Shown: positions 37,030-46,122 of the stretch, piece by piece
Numbering within the stretch: position 1 is the stretch's first letter
How the letters are laid out: each line of letters begins with the position of its first letter
Origin: CBDIHH01 sp965279095
GTDB taxonomy: Bacteria > Pseudomonadota > Alphaproteobacteria > Caulobacterales > Caulobacteraceae
Direction: 5' to 3'
Length of the DNA stretch: 64,000 bases
NCBI GenBank assembly: GCA_965279095.1
Contig: CBDIHH010000005.1
Coordinates: forward strand, 124,001-188,000
The notes under the pieces: model-generated
What the model was told of the DNA's origin: nothing
Database searches by the model: none
Seen by the model: only the letters and a program-made list of their open reading frames with translations
Translations under genes and position numbers: made by a program

Positions 37030-39387
37030 ATGCCCCAGGCCCTTCGCAAACAGCCCGCTTCGGCCGGCGCGAACTACCCCGTCGAGAGCCTCAACCGCCT
37101 GGACGAGCGCCTTCGCTGGCTGGCGACCTGGACCATCCACAACGCCAACAATATCCGCGAGAGCCGCGACGGGCTGAAGGTGGGCGGGCATCAGGCCTCC
37201 TGCGCCTCGATGACGACGATCCTGACCACCCTGTATTTCCACGCCCTGCGGCCACAGGACCGGGTGGCGGTGAAGCCCCACGCCAGCCCCGTCTTCCACG
37301 CCATCCAGTATCTGTTCGGGCGCCAGAGCCTCGACCAGCTTCAGCGGTTCCGGTCCTTCGGCGGGGCGCAGTCCTATCCGTCGCGGACCAAGGACCAGGA
37401 CGACGTCGACTTCTCCACCGGCTCGGTGGGGCTGGGGGTGGCGGTCACCGCCTTCGCCTCCCTGACCCAGGACTATCTGAAGGCCCATGGCTGGCTCGAT
37501 CCGTCGCGGGAGGGCCGCATGGTCGCCACCCTGGGCGACGCCGAGCTGGACGAGGGCAACATTTACGAGTGCCTGATCGAGGCGCACAAGCACGGCATCC
37601 GCAACACCTGGTGGATCGTCGACTACAATCGCCAGAGTCTCGACGCGACCACCACCGACCGGATGTTCGACCGCTTCGACGACATCTTCCGCACCTTCGG
37701 CTGGCGGGTGCTCACCCTCAAATACGGCAAGGCGCAGCGCGAGGCCTTCGCCCGGCCCGGCGGCCAGCACATCCGCGACTGGATCGACGCCTGCCCCAAC
37801 GACCAGTACGCCGCCCTGACCTATCAGGGCGCCTGGCGCGCCCGGCTGACGGCGGACATCGGCGAGCTGCCGGGAGTCGCGGCGCTGCTGGCGACCTACG
37901 ATGACGAGGGCCTGAACGCCCTGATGACCGGGCTCGGCGGCCATTGCGTGGAGACCCTGCTCGACGCCTATGCCGAGGCGGCGGACGATACGCCGACCCT
38001 GTTCATCGCCTACACCATCAAGGGCTTCGGCCTGCCCCTGCAGGGCCATAAGGACAACCACGCCGGCCTGATGAACACCACCCAGGTCACCGCCCTTCGC
38101 GACAGCATGGGCATCGCCGAGGGGGACGAATGGGCGCCCTACGCCGGCCTCGACGCGGAGGGCGCCCGGGCCCTGGAGGCCTTCGTCGCCGCCGCCCCCT
38201 TCGCCGAGAAGGGCGAGCGGCGCCACGCCGCCGCGGCCATCCCCGTGCCCGATCGAACGGACTTCCCCGTCTCCGAGGGCGCCGAGCAGTCCACCCAGTC
38301 GGCGTTCGGCCGCATCCTGCTGGAGTTGGCCAAGAGCCGGCATCCCCTGGCCGACCGGATCGTCACCACCTCTCCCGACGTCACCGTCTCGACCAATCTC
38401 GGCGGCTTCGTGAACCAGCGCGGCCTGTTCCGCCGCAGCGAGGTGGACGACGTCTTCCACAAGGCCAAGATTCCCTCGGCGCAGAAATGGTCGGGCGGGG
38501 CGGCGGGCCAGCACATCGAGCTGGGCATCGCCGAGAACAACCTGTTCCTGAACCTCGCCGCCCTGGGCCTGTCCGACAGCCTGTGGGGCGAGCGGCTGAT
38601 GCCCATCGGCACGGTCTACGACCCGTTCATCGCTCGCGGCCTCGATGCGCTCAACTACGCCTGCTATCAGGACAGCCGCTTCATGCTGGTGGCGACCCCA
38701 TCAGGTCTCACACTGGGGCCGGAAGGCGGGGCGCACCAGTCGATCCACTCGCCGCTGATCGGTATTGGCCAGCCCAAGCTGACCTATTTCGAACCCGCCT
38801 TCGTGGACGAGCTCGGCGAGGCCCTGCGCTGGTCCTTCGCGCACATGCAGGCGCCGGACGGCGGCTCGGTCTATCTGCGCCTGACCACCCGGGTTATCCC
38901 CCAGATCGAGCGCACCGACGACGCCTGGCGCGACGACGCCCTGAAGGGCGCCTACTGGCTGCGCCGTCCCCAGCCGGGGTCGGACGCCGCTATCGCCTTC
39001 TGCGGGGCCATCGCGCCCGAGGTCCTCGCGGCCGCCGACGCCCTGGCCGAGGACATCCCCGGGCTGGGCGTCCTCAATGTGGTCTCGCCGGGCCTTCTGC
39101 ACCGGGGCTGGATGGCGGGTCGGCGAGGCCGGTGGACCGGGCAGGGGGGCGGGCCGAGCCACGCCGAGCAGCTGCTGGGCGACCTGGCCCCCGGCGCCGG
39201 CCTTGTCACGGTGATCGACGGCTCCCCCGGCGCCCTGTCGTGGCTGGGCGGGGTCAAGGGCCACCGCACCAGCCCTCTTGGCATCGACGGCTTCGGCCAG
39301 GTCGGCGACCTGCCCGACCTCTACCGACATTACCGGCTCGACGCGGACGCCATCATCGAGGCCTGCGCCGACCTGTTCCTGGACTGA
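37030..39387 (+). CDS. Homodimeric 2-oxoacid dehydrogenase E1 component (AceE/MdeB-like)
   Basis: A 785-residue thiamine-diphosphate enzyme of the transketolase superfamily, matching the homodimeric pyruvate dehydrogenase E1 (AceE) type: WTIHNANNIRESRDGLKVGGHQASCASM, HASPVFHAIQYLFGRQ, DFSTGSVGLGVAVTAFA, and the thiamine motif LGDAELDEGNIYE...WWIVDYNRQSLD. It is about 100 residues shorter than typical AceE. No E2 or E3 subunits are nearby. The divergent Lrp gene matches the arrangement of the 2-oxobutyrate dehydrogenase MdeB, so 2-oxobutyrate or a related 2-oxoacid is a candidate substrate. ATG 37030 is chosen over the upstream in-frame start. Confidence 0.85.
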   Translation: MPQALRKQPASAGANYPVESLNRLDERLRWLATWTIHNANNIRESRDGLKVGGHQASCASMTTILTTLYFHALRPQDRVAVKPHASPVFHAIQYLFGRQSLDQLQRFRSFGGAQSYPSRTKDQDDVDFSTGSVGLGVAVTAFASLTQDYLKAHGWLDPSREGRMVATLGDAELDEGNIYECLIEAHKHGIRNTWWIVDYNRQSLDATTTDRMFDRFDDIFRTFGWRVLTLKYGKAQREAFARPGGQHIRDWIDACPNDQYAALTYQGAWRARLTADIGELPGVAALLATYDDEGLNALMTGLGGHCVETLLDAYAEAADDTPTLFIAYTIKGFGLPLQGHKDNHAGLMNTTQVTALRDSMGIAEGDEWAPYAGLDAEGARALEAFVAAAPFAEKGERRHAAAAIPVPDRTDFPVSEGAEQSTQSAFGRILLELAKSRHPLADRIVTTSPDVTVSTNLGGFVNQRGLFRRSEVDDVFHKAKIPSAQKWSGGAAGQHIELGIAENNLFLNLAALGLSDSLWGERLMPIGTVYDPFIARGLDALNYACYQDSRFMLVATPSGLTLGPEGGAHQSIHSPLIGIGQPKLTYFEPAFVDELGEALRWSFAHMQAPDGGSVYLRLTTRVIPQIERTDDAWRDDALKGAYWLRRPQPGSDAAIAFCGAIAPEVLAAADALAEDIPGLGVLNVVSPGLLHRGWMAGRRGRWTGQGGGPSHAEQLLGDLAPGAGLVTVIDGSPGALSWLGGVKGHRTSPLGIDGFGQVGDLPDLYRHYRLDADAIIEACADLFLD

Positions 39388-39421
39388 CCCGGACCGACGT
39401 CCACCGCCGTCGGGGCCCCCG

Positions 39422-40705
39422 CTAGACGATGATCGCCGCGGGGCTGACGGGGTGGATCGGCTCGCACCCGTCCTTGGTGATCAGCGACAGGTCTTCCAGG
39501 TGGGACGAGCCGCCGTAGCCGGTGGCCAGCACCGGGCAGTCGACGCTGATGATCATGTTCTCGCGCAGGCGCAGGTCGGCCTTGCCCGGCAGGCCGCTCG
39601 ACCAGTCGATGGGCTCGTCGGTGTGCGCCAGCCCGACGCTGTGGGGGGTGAAGGCGATGGGGAAGTCGTAACCGGACTTGCGCACGGCCTCCTGACCGAG
39701 CGCCGTGACCTCCGAATAGAGCATCCCCGGCCTCAGGGCTTCGCGCACGCTTTCCCAGCCCGCCGACATGGCCTCGATGGCCCGGCGTAGCGGCGCCCTG
39801 GGCTCGCCCATCAGCAGGGTGCGGCCATAGTCGCCGTGGTAGCCCTGGTATTTGCTGACCGCGTCGATCATCACCGACTGGCCGTTGGCGAGGCGGTAGT
39901 CCGCCATCTCGTTGGACGACCGGTCCACCGTCAGGATCACCCCCTGGCTGCCCCGGGCCGCCGCCTCGGTGAAGAAGGTGCGGCGGAAGTCGCGGTGGCT
40001 GAGTCCGTCGCGGGCCGTGGCGAAGGTGGCGTGCACCGCCGCCAGGTTCACCGCCGAGGCGTGTCGCATCAGGGCGATCTCCAGCGGCGACTTGACCAGC
40101 CGGATATGGCGGATCACGTCGTCGGCCGGCTCCCACCGCACCGACAGGCCCTCGGAGTCCATCCAGCCGAGGACGGGCTCATAGTCGTAGCCGACATGGC
40201 CGCTGGCCAGCCCCTGGTCGCGCAGGGCGGCGGCCAGGGTCTTGATCTGTCCGTCCGCCGCCGGGCGCTGGGCCGCGCCGGCGTCCAGCCGGGTCTTGCG
40301 GGTGCTTTCCACCGTATCGAGCGGCGTCTCGCCGAGATCGGCGAAGTCGCGGCCGCCGCCGAACAGATAGACGGGCCGGTCGGCGTGGAAGTTACCGTCG
40401 ACCATCGTGTAGTAGTAATAGAACTGCGCGATCACCAGGGCGGGGGGGCGGTCGGGATTGCGGCTGAGGACCACGAACATGGTCGGGGGCGCACCCGGCC
40501 GCGTGCGGCCCGCGAACGGCAGGTGACCGGTGACGTGGAACACGTTCACCGGATCGGCCAAGACCAGGCCGTCCATGCCGCGCGCCTCCATCACCTCCCG
40601 GGCCCAGTCCAGGTTGATCGGCCCGTTCCGTTTCAGCTGCTCGATGAGCGGCGTCTCGTCGGGGACGGCGATGGCGGGGATGTCGGCAAGGTCCTGGAGG
40701 AGCAT
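39422..40705 (-). CDS. M24-family (Xaa-Pro aminopeptidase-like) metallohydrolase
   Basis: A 427-residue protein with a creatinase-like N-terminal domain and a pita-bread M24 domain from about residue 190. Metal-ligand segments are visible: MIDAVSKYQGYHGDYGRT supplies two Asp, TPHSVGLAHTDEP supplies His, and SSHLEDLSLIT supplies Glu. The expected fourth-strand Glu (EPG in aminopeptidases) appears as Asp in ISVDCPV. The family cleaves Xaa-Pro peptides or acts on creatine-like and other small molecules, so function is not fixed. It is convergent with the E1 gene and upstream of a Nudix gene on the same strand. Confidence 0.85.
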   Translation of the reverse strand: MLLQDLADIPAIAVPDETPLIEQLKRNGPINLDWAREVMEARGMDGLVLADPVNVFHVTGHLPFAGRTRPGAPPTMFVVLSRNPDRPPALVIAQFYYYYTMVDGNFHADRPVYLFGGGRDFADLGETPLDTVESTRKTRLDAGAAQRPAADGQIKTLAAALRDQGLASGHVGYDYEPVLGWMDSEGLSVRWEPADDVIRHIRLVKSPLEIALMRHASAVNLAAVHATFATARDGLSHRDFRRTFFTEAAARGSQGVILTVDRSSNEMADYRLANGQSVMIDAVSKYQGYHGDYGRTLLMGEPRAPLRRAIEAMSAGWESVREALRPGMLYSEVTALGQEAVRKSGYDFPIAFTPHSVGLAHTDEPIDWSSGLPGKADLRLRENMIISVDCPVLATGYGGSSHLEDLSLITKDGCEPIHPVSPAAIIV

Positions 40706-40786
40706 GGCAAACCTGGGGTGTCAGCGTCGGCTAAGGGCCTCGACCTAACACGCCGCCGATGGACTGTCAGGCCGGCCTTGCCGCCG

Positions 40787-41257
40787 TCATCGGGCGACGC
40801 CCAGCCGCCCGGCCGCTTCGATCAGCAGCGGCTGTTGCCCCTTGTGAACGCGGCTCAGGGCGTCCGGCCAGGGGTGATAGGCGATCCGGTCCAGTTCGGG
40901 GAAGACTTGCCGGCGGCCTGACCGCGGCGGCCATTCCATCTCGAACGGGTTGCTCTGGAAGGCCGCCAGGTCCAGGTCGGCCTCGACCATCCAGCACAGC
41001 AGGCGCTTGTCGCGGGTGGCCAGGATGGGGGTCAGCGCGACGAACGCTCCCTCCAGGGCCAGGCCGGTCTCCTCGACAAACTCCCGCCGCGCCGCGTCGA
41101 GGGCGTCCTCGCCGGGGTCGACGAGGCCCTTGGGAATCGACCAGGCGGCCTCATCCCTGGCCTGCCAGAAGGGGCCGCCGGGATGCCCGAGCAGGAACTC
41201 GGGCTCCCCGCGCCTGAGACGATGGACGAGAACGCCCGCGCTGGTCTGCATGGACAT
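40787..41257 (-). CDS. Nudix hydrolase
   Basis: A 156-residue Nudix protein. The Nudix box is GLVDPGEDALDAARREFVEETG, complete with the catalytic Glu residues. It follows SAGVLVHRLRRGEPEFLLGHPGGPFW, the layout of diadenosine-polyphosphate or NTP pyrophosphatases of the MutT type. The longer open frame starts at 41311, but ATG 41257 or 41251 directly precedes the first strand and fits the family. It lies 81 bases upstream of the M24 gene on the same strand. The substrate is unknown. Confidence 0.9.
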   Translation of the reverse strand: MSMQTSAGVLVHRLRRGEPEFLLGHPGGPFWQARDEAAWSIPKGLVDPGEDALDAARREFVEETGLALEGAFVALTPILATRDKRLLCWMVEADLDLAAFQSNPFEMEWPPRSGRRQVFPELDRIAYHPWPDALSRVHKGQQPLLIEAAGRLGVAR

Positions 41258-41324
41258 CCGCCGACTGTAGCGACAAAGCGCTAGCGCCGCATGCCCGCCG
41301 GCGGCGGTCATGCGGCGCCGGCCC

Positions 41325-42335
41325 TTAGGGCGTGGGCGGCTTCCAGCGCTGGACGCCGATGTCCTCGGGCTTGACCGCGAAGGTGGGCGCGGCGGGCGGT
41401 TGCGGCGGCGTCCAGCCCGCCGGGACAGGGGCGGGGGTCTGCTCCTTCACATAGGCCTCAAGGCTGGACTCGTTGGGCATGTCGTCCGCGTCCGGCGCCG
41501 ACAGCATGGCCGGATCCAGCGCCCGCGCCGCCTCGACCATGTCCTGAGGCAGGTCCTTCAGGCCGCCGGGCAGGGTGGCGAAGCTGGTGAAGTAGCTGAT
41601 GTGTCCCGGCGCCGTCCCCATCAGCATCCACGGCAACCAAGGGGTGATGCGCGACCAGGCCCCGACCACTGGCACATTGGTCAGATTGGGGTTCTCCACG
41701 TCCTTGCGGTTCACCGTGTAGGTGAACATCTCCGACACCCGATTGAATCGCCCGCCCGACTCCCGCGGCCATTTATCGGGGGTCAGGGCGTTGGGATAGA
41801 ACAGGTTCACATCGATATACTGGATCAGCGTGCCGTTGGGCCCGACGGTCCAGTTGTCCCGGCGCGGCTGGCCTTTCTGGTCGACGGCGCGGACCGTCGA
41901 GTTGTAGGGATTGTTGGCGATGGGAACCACCCGAACCTCTTCGCCCGTATAGGGGTTCATCCAGGTTTTCAGGATCTTGCCGGTCTCCAGGTCGCGGTAG
42001 AAGACCGTCTCGCGCAGCAGCCGCCGCCAGCTGCCGTCGGGCAGCCGGCGGGTGCGAACCAGGCTGAAGCCCTCGACCTCGAACAGGGGACGGACCGCTT
42101 CGTTGTCCCGCACCCCGAAGGCCTTGCCCTTGAGCCAGCCCAGGTTCTGCTTGGTCGGATCCACGTCCGACTGCATGCGCGCCGTGGTGTCGCGGCACCA
42201 TTCGGGATCGTCGAAGTCGACCTTGGTCTTGAACGAGATCTTCGGGGCCGCGGCCAGGGCGGGCGCCGCGGCGGCGCCGGCGGCCAGGGCGGCGAGGCCG
42301 AGCCCCTGGCGCCGCGAAAGATGATTGTCTGCCAT
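41325..42335 (-). CDS. Tat-exported DUF1838 family protein
   Basis: A 336-residue protein with a twin-arginine signal (HLSRRQGLGLAALAAGAAAAPALA) followed by the DUF1838 domain (FKTKVDFDDPEWCRDTTARM, TWMNPYTGEEVRVVPIANNP, YTVNRKDVENPNLTNVPVVGAWSRITPWLPWM). DUF1838 proteins have no established activity. They are common in alphaproteobacteria with complex catabolic loci, and Tat export suggests folding in the cytoplasm, perhaps with a cofactor. Two nearby ATGs exist; the second (42335) has GGAG eight bases upstream, so it is chosen. Confidence 0.85.
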   Translation of the reverse strand: MADNHLSRRQGLGLAALAAGAAAAPALAAAPKISFKTKVDFDDPEWCRDTTARMQSDVDPTKQNLGWLKGKAFGVRDNEAVRPLFEVEGFSLVRTRRLPDGSWRRLLRETVFYRDLETGKILKTWMNPYTGEEVRVVPIANNPYNSTVRAVDQKGQPRRDNWTVGPNGTLIQYIDVNLFYPNALTPDKWPRESGGRFNRVSEMFTYTVNRKDVENPNLTNVPVVGAWSRITPWLPWMLMGTAPGHISYFTSFATLPGGLKDLPQDMVEAARALDPAMLSAPDADDMPNESSLEAYVKEQTPAPVPAGWTPPQPPAAPTFAVKPEDIGVQRWKPPTP

Positions 42336-42697
42336 CGTCATAGCTCCTTCTGGGAAACTGAACCTCCGGGGTCGGCTGAGCCGAGCCCCGGGGGGGATTG
42401 GGTCGATCCGTCGTTGAACCCGCGGTCAGGCCGATCGTCAGACGGGCGCAGGGCTGGGCGCTTACTGGCTGTCAATGGCCGACACGATCACCGGCGAGGT
42501 GGGATGCATAGGTCTCGGCGAGGAGGGTCTTGGGGGCTTCAGGGACAGTCCGGTCAGGAGATCCGGCAGCGCCAAGATTTGACCTATCGTCCCCCGATGC
42601 CACTCATGGTGCCGACGGGCGCGGGCTTCCGCGAGGTCGAAAGTCCGGGCGCATCCGCCTTGCGGACAGTTGCCCAGCGCCGGTGGTCGCCAGACCG
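42336..42697. other. Gene-free stretch between DUF1838 and LysR genes
   Basis: About 360 bases. It holds the DUF1838 ribosome site (GAAGGAG near 42344-42350) and presumably its promoter. The open frames here are poor and I see no convincing gene, repeat or terminator. Confidence 0.4.
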
Positions 42698-43609
42698 CTA
42701 GCTCCGGTCGGCCGCCGCGCTCAGGGCATGGTGACGGATCGACTTGACCAGCCGCTTGAACAGCGGCGTCTGCAGGCTGTTCTCCCGGTAGATGAGACCG
42801 AAGTGCGCCGAGCCGAACGGGGCGTCGGTGCGCACGATCTGCAGACGGTCCCGGGTCTTGCCCGACCGGTCGACGGCGTCGGGAAGGATGGTGAGCAGGT
42901 CGGTGGTCGCGGCCAGCTCCACGAGCAGGGCCACCGACGAGCATCGCACCGCCAGGTTGGGGGTCGGCAGGCCGCGGGACTGGAAATACTGCCGGAACGC
43001 TTCTTCCCCGGCCCCGCCCTCGATCATCGCCCAGTTGTGCCGCGCCAATTCCGCGGGCGAGACGTGCGCCGCCTCGGCGACCGGATGGCCGAGGCGCGCG
43101 AACACCCGGGTCTCGAAGGGGTGCAGATGGTCATAGACCAGCTCGTCGCACCGGCCCTCTTCGGTATAGAGCGAGAAGCCGATGTCGATCTCGCCATCAA
43201 GCAGCATCTCCACCAGGGACAGGTAGTTGGCGGTGATCACCCGCAGCTGCACCTTGGGCCAGCGGGTGATGATCTCGGCCAGGGCCGAGGGGGCGATGTA
43301 GTAGGCCAGGGAGTGGTTCATCCCCAGGGTCGCGGCGCCGGCGTTGAGGTCGTGCAGGTCGCGGATGTCGGCGTTGGCGCGGTCCTGTTCCTTGAGCATG
43401 ATCTTGGCCCGGGGCAGGAGTTTGAGGCCCACCGCGGTCAGGGTCACCCCCCGGGCGCTGCGCTCGAACAGCGGCATGCCGATGGAGCCTTCCAGGGTGC
43501 TGATGCTGCGGCTGAGGCCGGACTGGCTGATGTTCAGCAGCTCGGCCGCCCGCAACAGATTGCCCACGTGGGCGGCGGTGACGAAGTGTTTCAGCTGCTG
43601 GAAGTTCAA
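42698..43609 (-). CDS. LysR-family transcriptional regulator
   Basis: A regulator of about 303 residues with the N-terminal LysR helix-turn-helix (LNFQQLKHFVTAAHVGNLLRAAELLNISQSGLSRSISTLEGSIGMPLFERSARGVTLTAVG) and a periplasmic-binding-protein-like effector domain. TTG 43609 begins right at the usual NFQQLKHF start; an ATG at 43645 would add 12 residues. It is divergent from the acetoacetate-decarboxylase-like gene with repeats in the gap, the classic LysR arrangement, so it probably controls the catabolic cluster to its right. Confidence 0.93.
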   Translation of the reverse strand: MNFQQLKHFVTAAHVGNLLRAAELLNISQSGLSRSISTLEGSIGMPLFERSARGVTLTAVGLKLLPRAKIMLKEQDRANADIRDLHDLNAGAATLGMNHSLAYYIAPSALAEIITRWPKVQLRVITANYLSLVEMLLDGEIDIGFSLYTEEGRCDELVYDHLHPFETRVFARLGHPVAEAAHVSPAELARHNWAMIEGGAGEEAFRQYFQSRGLPTPNLAVRCSSVALLVELAATTDLLTILPDAVDRSGKTRDRLQIVRTDAPFGSAHFGLIYRENSLQTPLFKRLVKSIRHHALSAAADRS

Positions 43610-43650
43610 GGCCTCGCCTCTCCATGCCCCGCCCCGCGCCGGCACCCGTC

Positions 43651-43730
43651 AGGTTGCGTTGGGCGCATAGCCCTCCGGCATACTCGCAGTATCGACGCCA
43701 CCGGTCGCGTGATCAGATGCCGCGCAACCT
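43651..43730. promoter_or_regulatory. Inverted AGGTTGCG / CGCAACCT sites in the LysR-ADC gap
   Basis: AGGTTGCG (43651-43658, followed by TTGGGCGCAT) and CGCAACCT (43723-43730, preceded by ATGCCG) are exact reverse complements lying between the divergent LysR and ADC-like genes. They are good candidates for LysR binding half-sites. Related TTGCGC/ATGCGC half-sites occur before other operons of the cluster. Confidence 0.45.
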
Positions 43731-43814
43731 CGGGAGGGCAGGAGCGCCTGACAGCGCGCCCTCGTCGCCCGGCAACCGGACGATCCGGTTCCATCGCTTC
43801 ATTGGATACATGAA

Positions 43815-44645
43815 ATGGCCGCTCCTCACATCATCCCGCCCGGCATCAAGATCACCCCCGACGCCCCGACCTACGTCCCCGAGGGCTTCGCCGCCCGCGA
43901 GGAGGGGTGGAGCGCGCCCTTCCTGTCCTCGCCCTTCAACGAGCCGCCGCACCCGATGGAATCGGCCAAGCTGGTGATCGTGGAGTTCACCCCCGACCCC
44001 GAGGCGGCGCGCGCCGCCGTGCCCGATCCGCTGATCTGGGAGGAGGGGACCACCGGCCTGGCCATCATCGGCGACAACAGCCAGATGCCCACCTCCCAGG
44101 TGTTCCAGGAGGGCATGGTCCTGCTCACCGTGCGCTTCGGCGACCGGACCGGCACCTATGTGCCCTATATCTGGACCTCGACGGACGAGGCCATGATCGC
44201 CGCCCGCGAGGTGTCCGGCCGGCCCAAGACCATCTGCGACCACAACACGCTGCAGATCATGGGCAGCCAGGCCAGCGCCGTCATCACCCGCCGCGGCGAG
44301 ACCCTGATGCGGGTGTCCATGGCCCTGGAGAAGCCGGCGTCGCCCCGGGACATCCCCTTCGGCGGCGACTGGTATTCCGTGCGCAAGATCGTCATGGCCG
44401 AGGAGGGCAAGCCGGCCCTGAAGCAGGTGCTGCGCAACGAGCTGGGCGGCAGCTTCAAGTCCACGTCCGTCTGGAAGGGTCGCGGCTTCGTCGAATTCCC
44501 CGGCTCGGGCTTCTCCGCCGTCCACCGCCTGAAGCCGGTGTCCACCGGCCGCGCCTGGATGGCGAATTTGTCCTGGGACCTCAACTGGGCCAAGATCATC
44601 TGGGAGAACTGGGTGCCCAGCATCCAGCCCGCGCAGGAGCGTTGA
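43815..44645 (+). CDS. Acetoacetate decarboxylase family protein
   Basis: A 276-residue protein of the acetoacetate decarboxylase superfamily. The expected Schiff-base Lys lies in REVSGRPKTICDHNTLQIMG, which matches the family E-x-x-GxPK motif, and the N-terminal half shows ESAKLVIVEFTPDPEAARAAVPDPLIWEEG. Members decarboxylate beta-keto acids or act as hydratases/dehydratases and hydrolases. It is first in a tight run of genes (ADC - bicupin - SDR - SDR), two bases before the bicupin, and divergent from LysR. A role in trimming a ring-cleavage or beta-keto product is inferred. Confidence 0.87.
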   Translation: MAAPHIIPPGIKITPDAPTYVPEGFAAREEGWSAPFLSSPFNEPPHPMESAKLVIVEFTPDPEAARAAVPDPLIWEEGTTGLAIIGDNSQMPTSQVFQEGMVLLTVRFGDRTGTYVPYIWTSTDEAMIAAREVSGRPKTICDHNTLQIMGSQASAVITRRGETLMRVSMALEKPASPRDIPFGGDWYSVRKIVMAEEGKPALKQVLRNELGGSFKSTSVWKGRGFVEFPGSGFSAVHRLKPVSTGRAWMANLSWDLNWAKIIWENWVPSIQPAQER

Positions 44646-44647
44646 GC

Positions 44648-45436
44648 ATGCGAGCGCACGTCCCCTTCCTCGATGTCTACGCCATGGACTGGACCCCCGG
44701 CTACCGGCCGGGCCTGTTCAGCAAGCTGCTGAGCGCCGATCCGGAATCGGGCGCGCGCACGGCCCTGCAGTGCATCGACCTGTCGCGGGGCTATGACGTG
44801 CCCAGCCAGGCCCATTTCCACAACATGGACGAAGAGATCTTCGTCGTGAAAGGCTGCTTCTCCTTCGACAGCGAGACCTATCTGAAGCCGGGCGGCTACT
44901 GCTATCACCCCGCCCGCACCGTCCACGGCTTCAAGAGCGACCTGAAGGAGGAGTCCTGGTTCCTCTCGCGGGTGAACACCGAGCTCGACTTCAACTATGA
45001 GGCCGCGCCCCGGCAACTGTCGCCCTACAGCCTCGACGGCGCCGAGCCCGAGCGGCCGGTGTCGGTGGTCTCCGAACCGAGCGCCCGGCCCTGGGGAGAG
45101 GTGCGGGACGCGGAAGGCAGGCTTGTCCTGCGCCGCCTGGTGCTGAGCCAGCACCCGCGCACGGGCGAGGGCTCGATGCTAGTGGAACTGCCCCCCGGCT
45201 GGACCAGCCCGCACGGGGACCACACCCACGCCGTCTATGTGGAGTCCTTCGTCACCGAGGGAGAACTACTCACCGACGACGGGCGGGTTTGGACCGCGGG
45301 CTGCTACGCCTTCAAGCCCCCGGGCACGGTTCACAGCCATGCCTCCAGCCCCAAGGGCGCCACCCTCTACGTCAACATCGGCGGCCATCTGGACTACACG
45401 CCGGTGAGGACCGCCGCCCTGGCGACCGCGACTTGA
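44648..45436 (+). CDS. Bicupin 1 with both metal sites complete
   Basis: A 262-residue two-domain cupin. Domain 1 (about residues 35-120) has AHFHNMDEEIFVVKG and HPARTVHGF, giving His-His-Glu-His. Domain 2 (about 150-250) has GDHTHAVYVESFV and PPGTVHSH, again a full set. Bicupins act as oxidases, dioxygenases, isomerases or decarboxylases, often with Fe, Mn or Ni. ATG 44648 starts two bases after the ADC-like gene; the long upstream open frame is a shadow of that gene. It is the best-preserved of three paralogues in the cluster (others at 51769 and 53932). Confidence 0.85.
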   Translation: MRAHVPFLDVYAMDWTPGYRPGLFSKLLSADPESGARTALQCIDLSRGYDVPSQAHFHNMDEEIFVVKGCFSFDSETYLKPGGYCYHPARTVHGFKSDLKEESWFLSRVNTELDFNYEAAPRQLSPYSLDGAEPERPVSVVSEPSARPWGEVRDAEGRLVLRRLVLSQHPRTGEGSMLVELPPGWTSPHGDHTHAVYVESFVTEGELLTDDGRVWTAGCYAFKPPGTVHSHASSPKGATLYVNIGGHLDYTPVRTAALATAT

Positions 45437-46122
45437 CCGACGCCGCGGCGCCCCTGGCGCTGGTCACCGGCGCCGCCAGGGGCATCGGCGCGGCCACGGC
45501 CCGGGCCTTCGTGGCGCGGGGCTGGCGGGTGATCGCCACCGACATCGCCGACGCTCCCAGTCCCGGGGCCGATTTCCACCTGATGGACGTGCGCGACACC
45601 GCCGCCGTCCAGGCCCTCGTGGCCGAGGCGGAGGGCCGCTTCGGGCGGCCGTTCGACGCGGTGGTCAACAATGCCGGCTTCGCCACCCTCGGTCCCATCG
45701 ACAGCCTGTCGGACGAGGCCTGGAACGAGGTCATCAATCTCAACCTGACCAGCATGATGCGCGTGTCCCGCGCCGTCCTGCCCGGCATGCGCCAGGCCCG
45801 GCGCGGGGCGGTAGTCTGCCTGTCGTCCATCGCCGGCCACATCCGCGGCTGGCCCGGCCGCATCGCCTATTCCTCCGCCAAGGCGGGGGTGGCCGGCTTC
45901 GTGCGGACCCTGGCCATGGAGGTCGCCGCCGACGGGGTCACCGTCAACGGGGTCGCCCCCTCAGGCATGGCCCCGCACGCCCAGGCCGCCCAGGTTCCCC
46001 TTGGCCGCGCGGGCACGCCGGAGGAGGTGGCCGAGGTGATCCTGTTCCTGGCCTCGCCGGCCGCCCGCTTCATGACCGGCCAGACCCTCGCCGTCGACGG
46101 CGGCCTGTCGGTCAGCCTGTGA
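45433..46122 (+). CDS. Short-chain dehydrogenase/reductase A
   Basis: A classical SDR of 229 residues: cofactor turn VTGAARGIGAATA, NNAGFATLG, Ser in CLSSIAGHIRG and the YSSAK active site (AYSSAKAGVAGFVRTLA), ending with MTGQTLAVDGG. The likely start is TTG 45433, which overlaps the bicupin stop (TTGA), since upstream codons belong to the bicupin. It would oxidise or reduce an alcohol/ketone intermediate of the pathway. The Asp in IATDIAD after the second strand suggests NAD rather than NADP. Confidence 0.88.
   Translation: MTDAAAPLALVTGAARGIGAATARAFVARGWRVIATDIADAPSPGADFHLMDVRDTAAVQALVAEAEGRFGRPFDAVVNNAGFATLGPIDSLSDEAWNEVINLNLTSMMRVSRAVLPGMRQARRGAVVCLSSIAGHIRGWPGRIAYSSAKAGVAGFVRTLAMEVAADGVTVNGVAPSGMAPHAQAAQVPLGRAGTPEEVAEVILFLASPAARFMTGQTLAVDGGLSVSL

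Noticed and set aside
43907..44647. Longer form of bicupin 1 starting inside the ADC-like gene
   Set aside because: The upstream codons are the out-of-frame shadow of the ADC-like gene; ATG 44648 is two bases after its stop.
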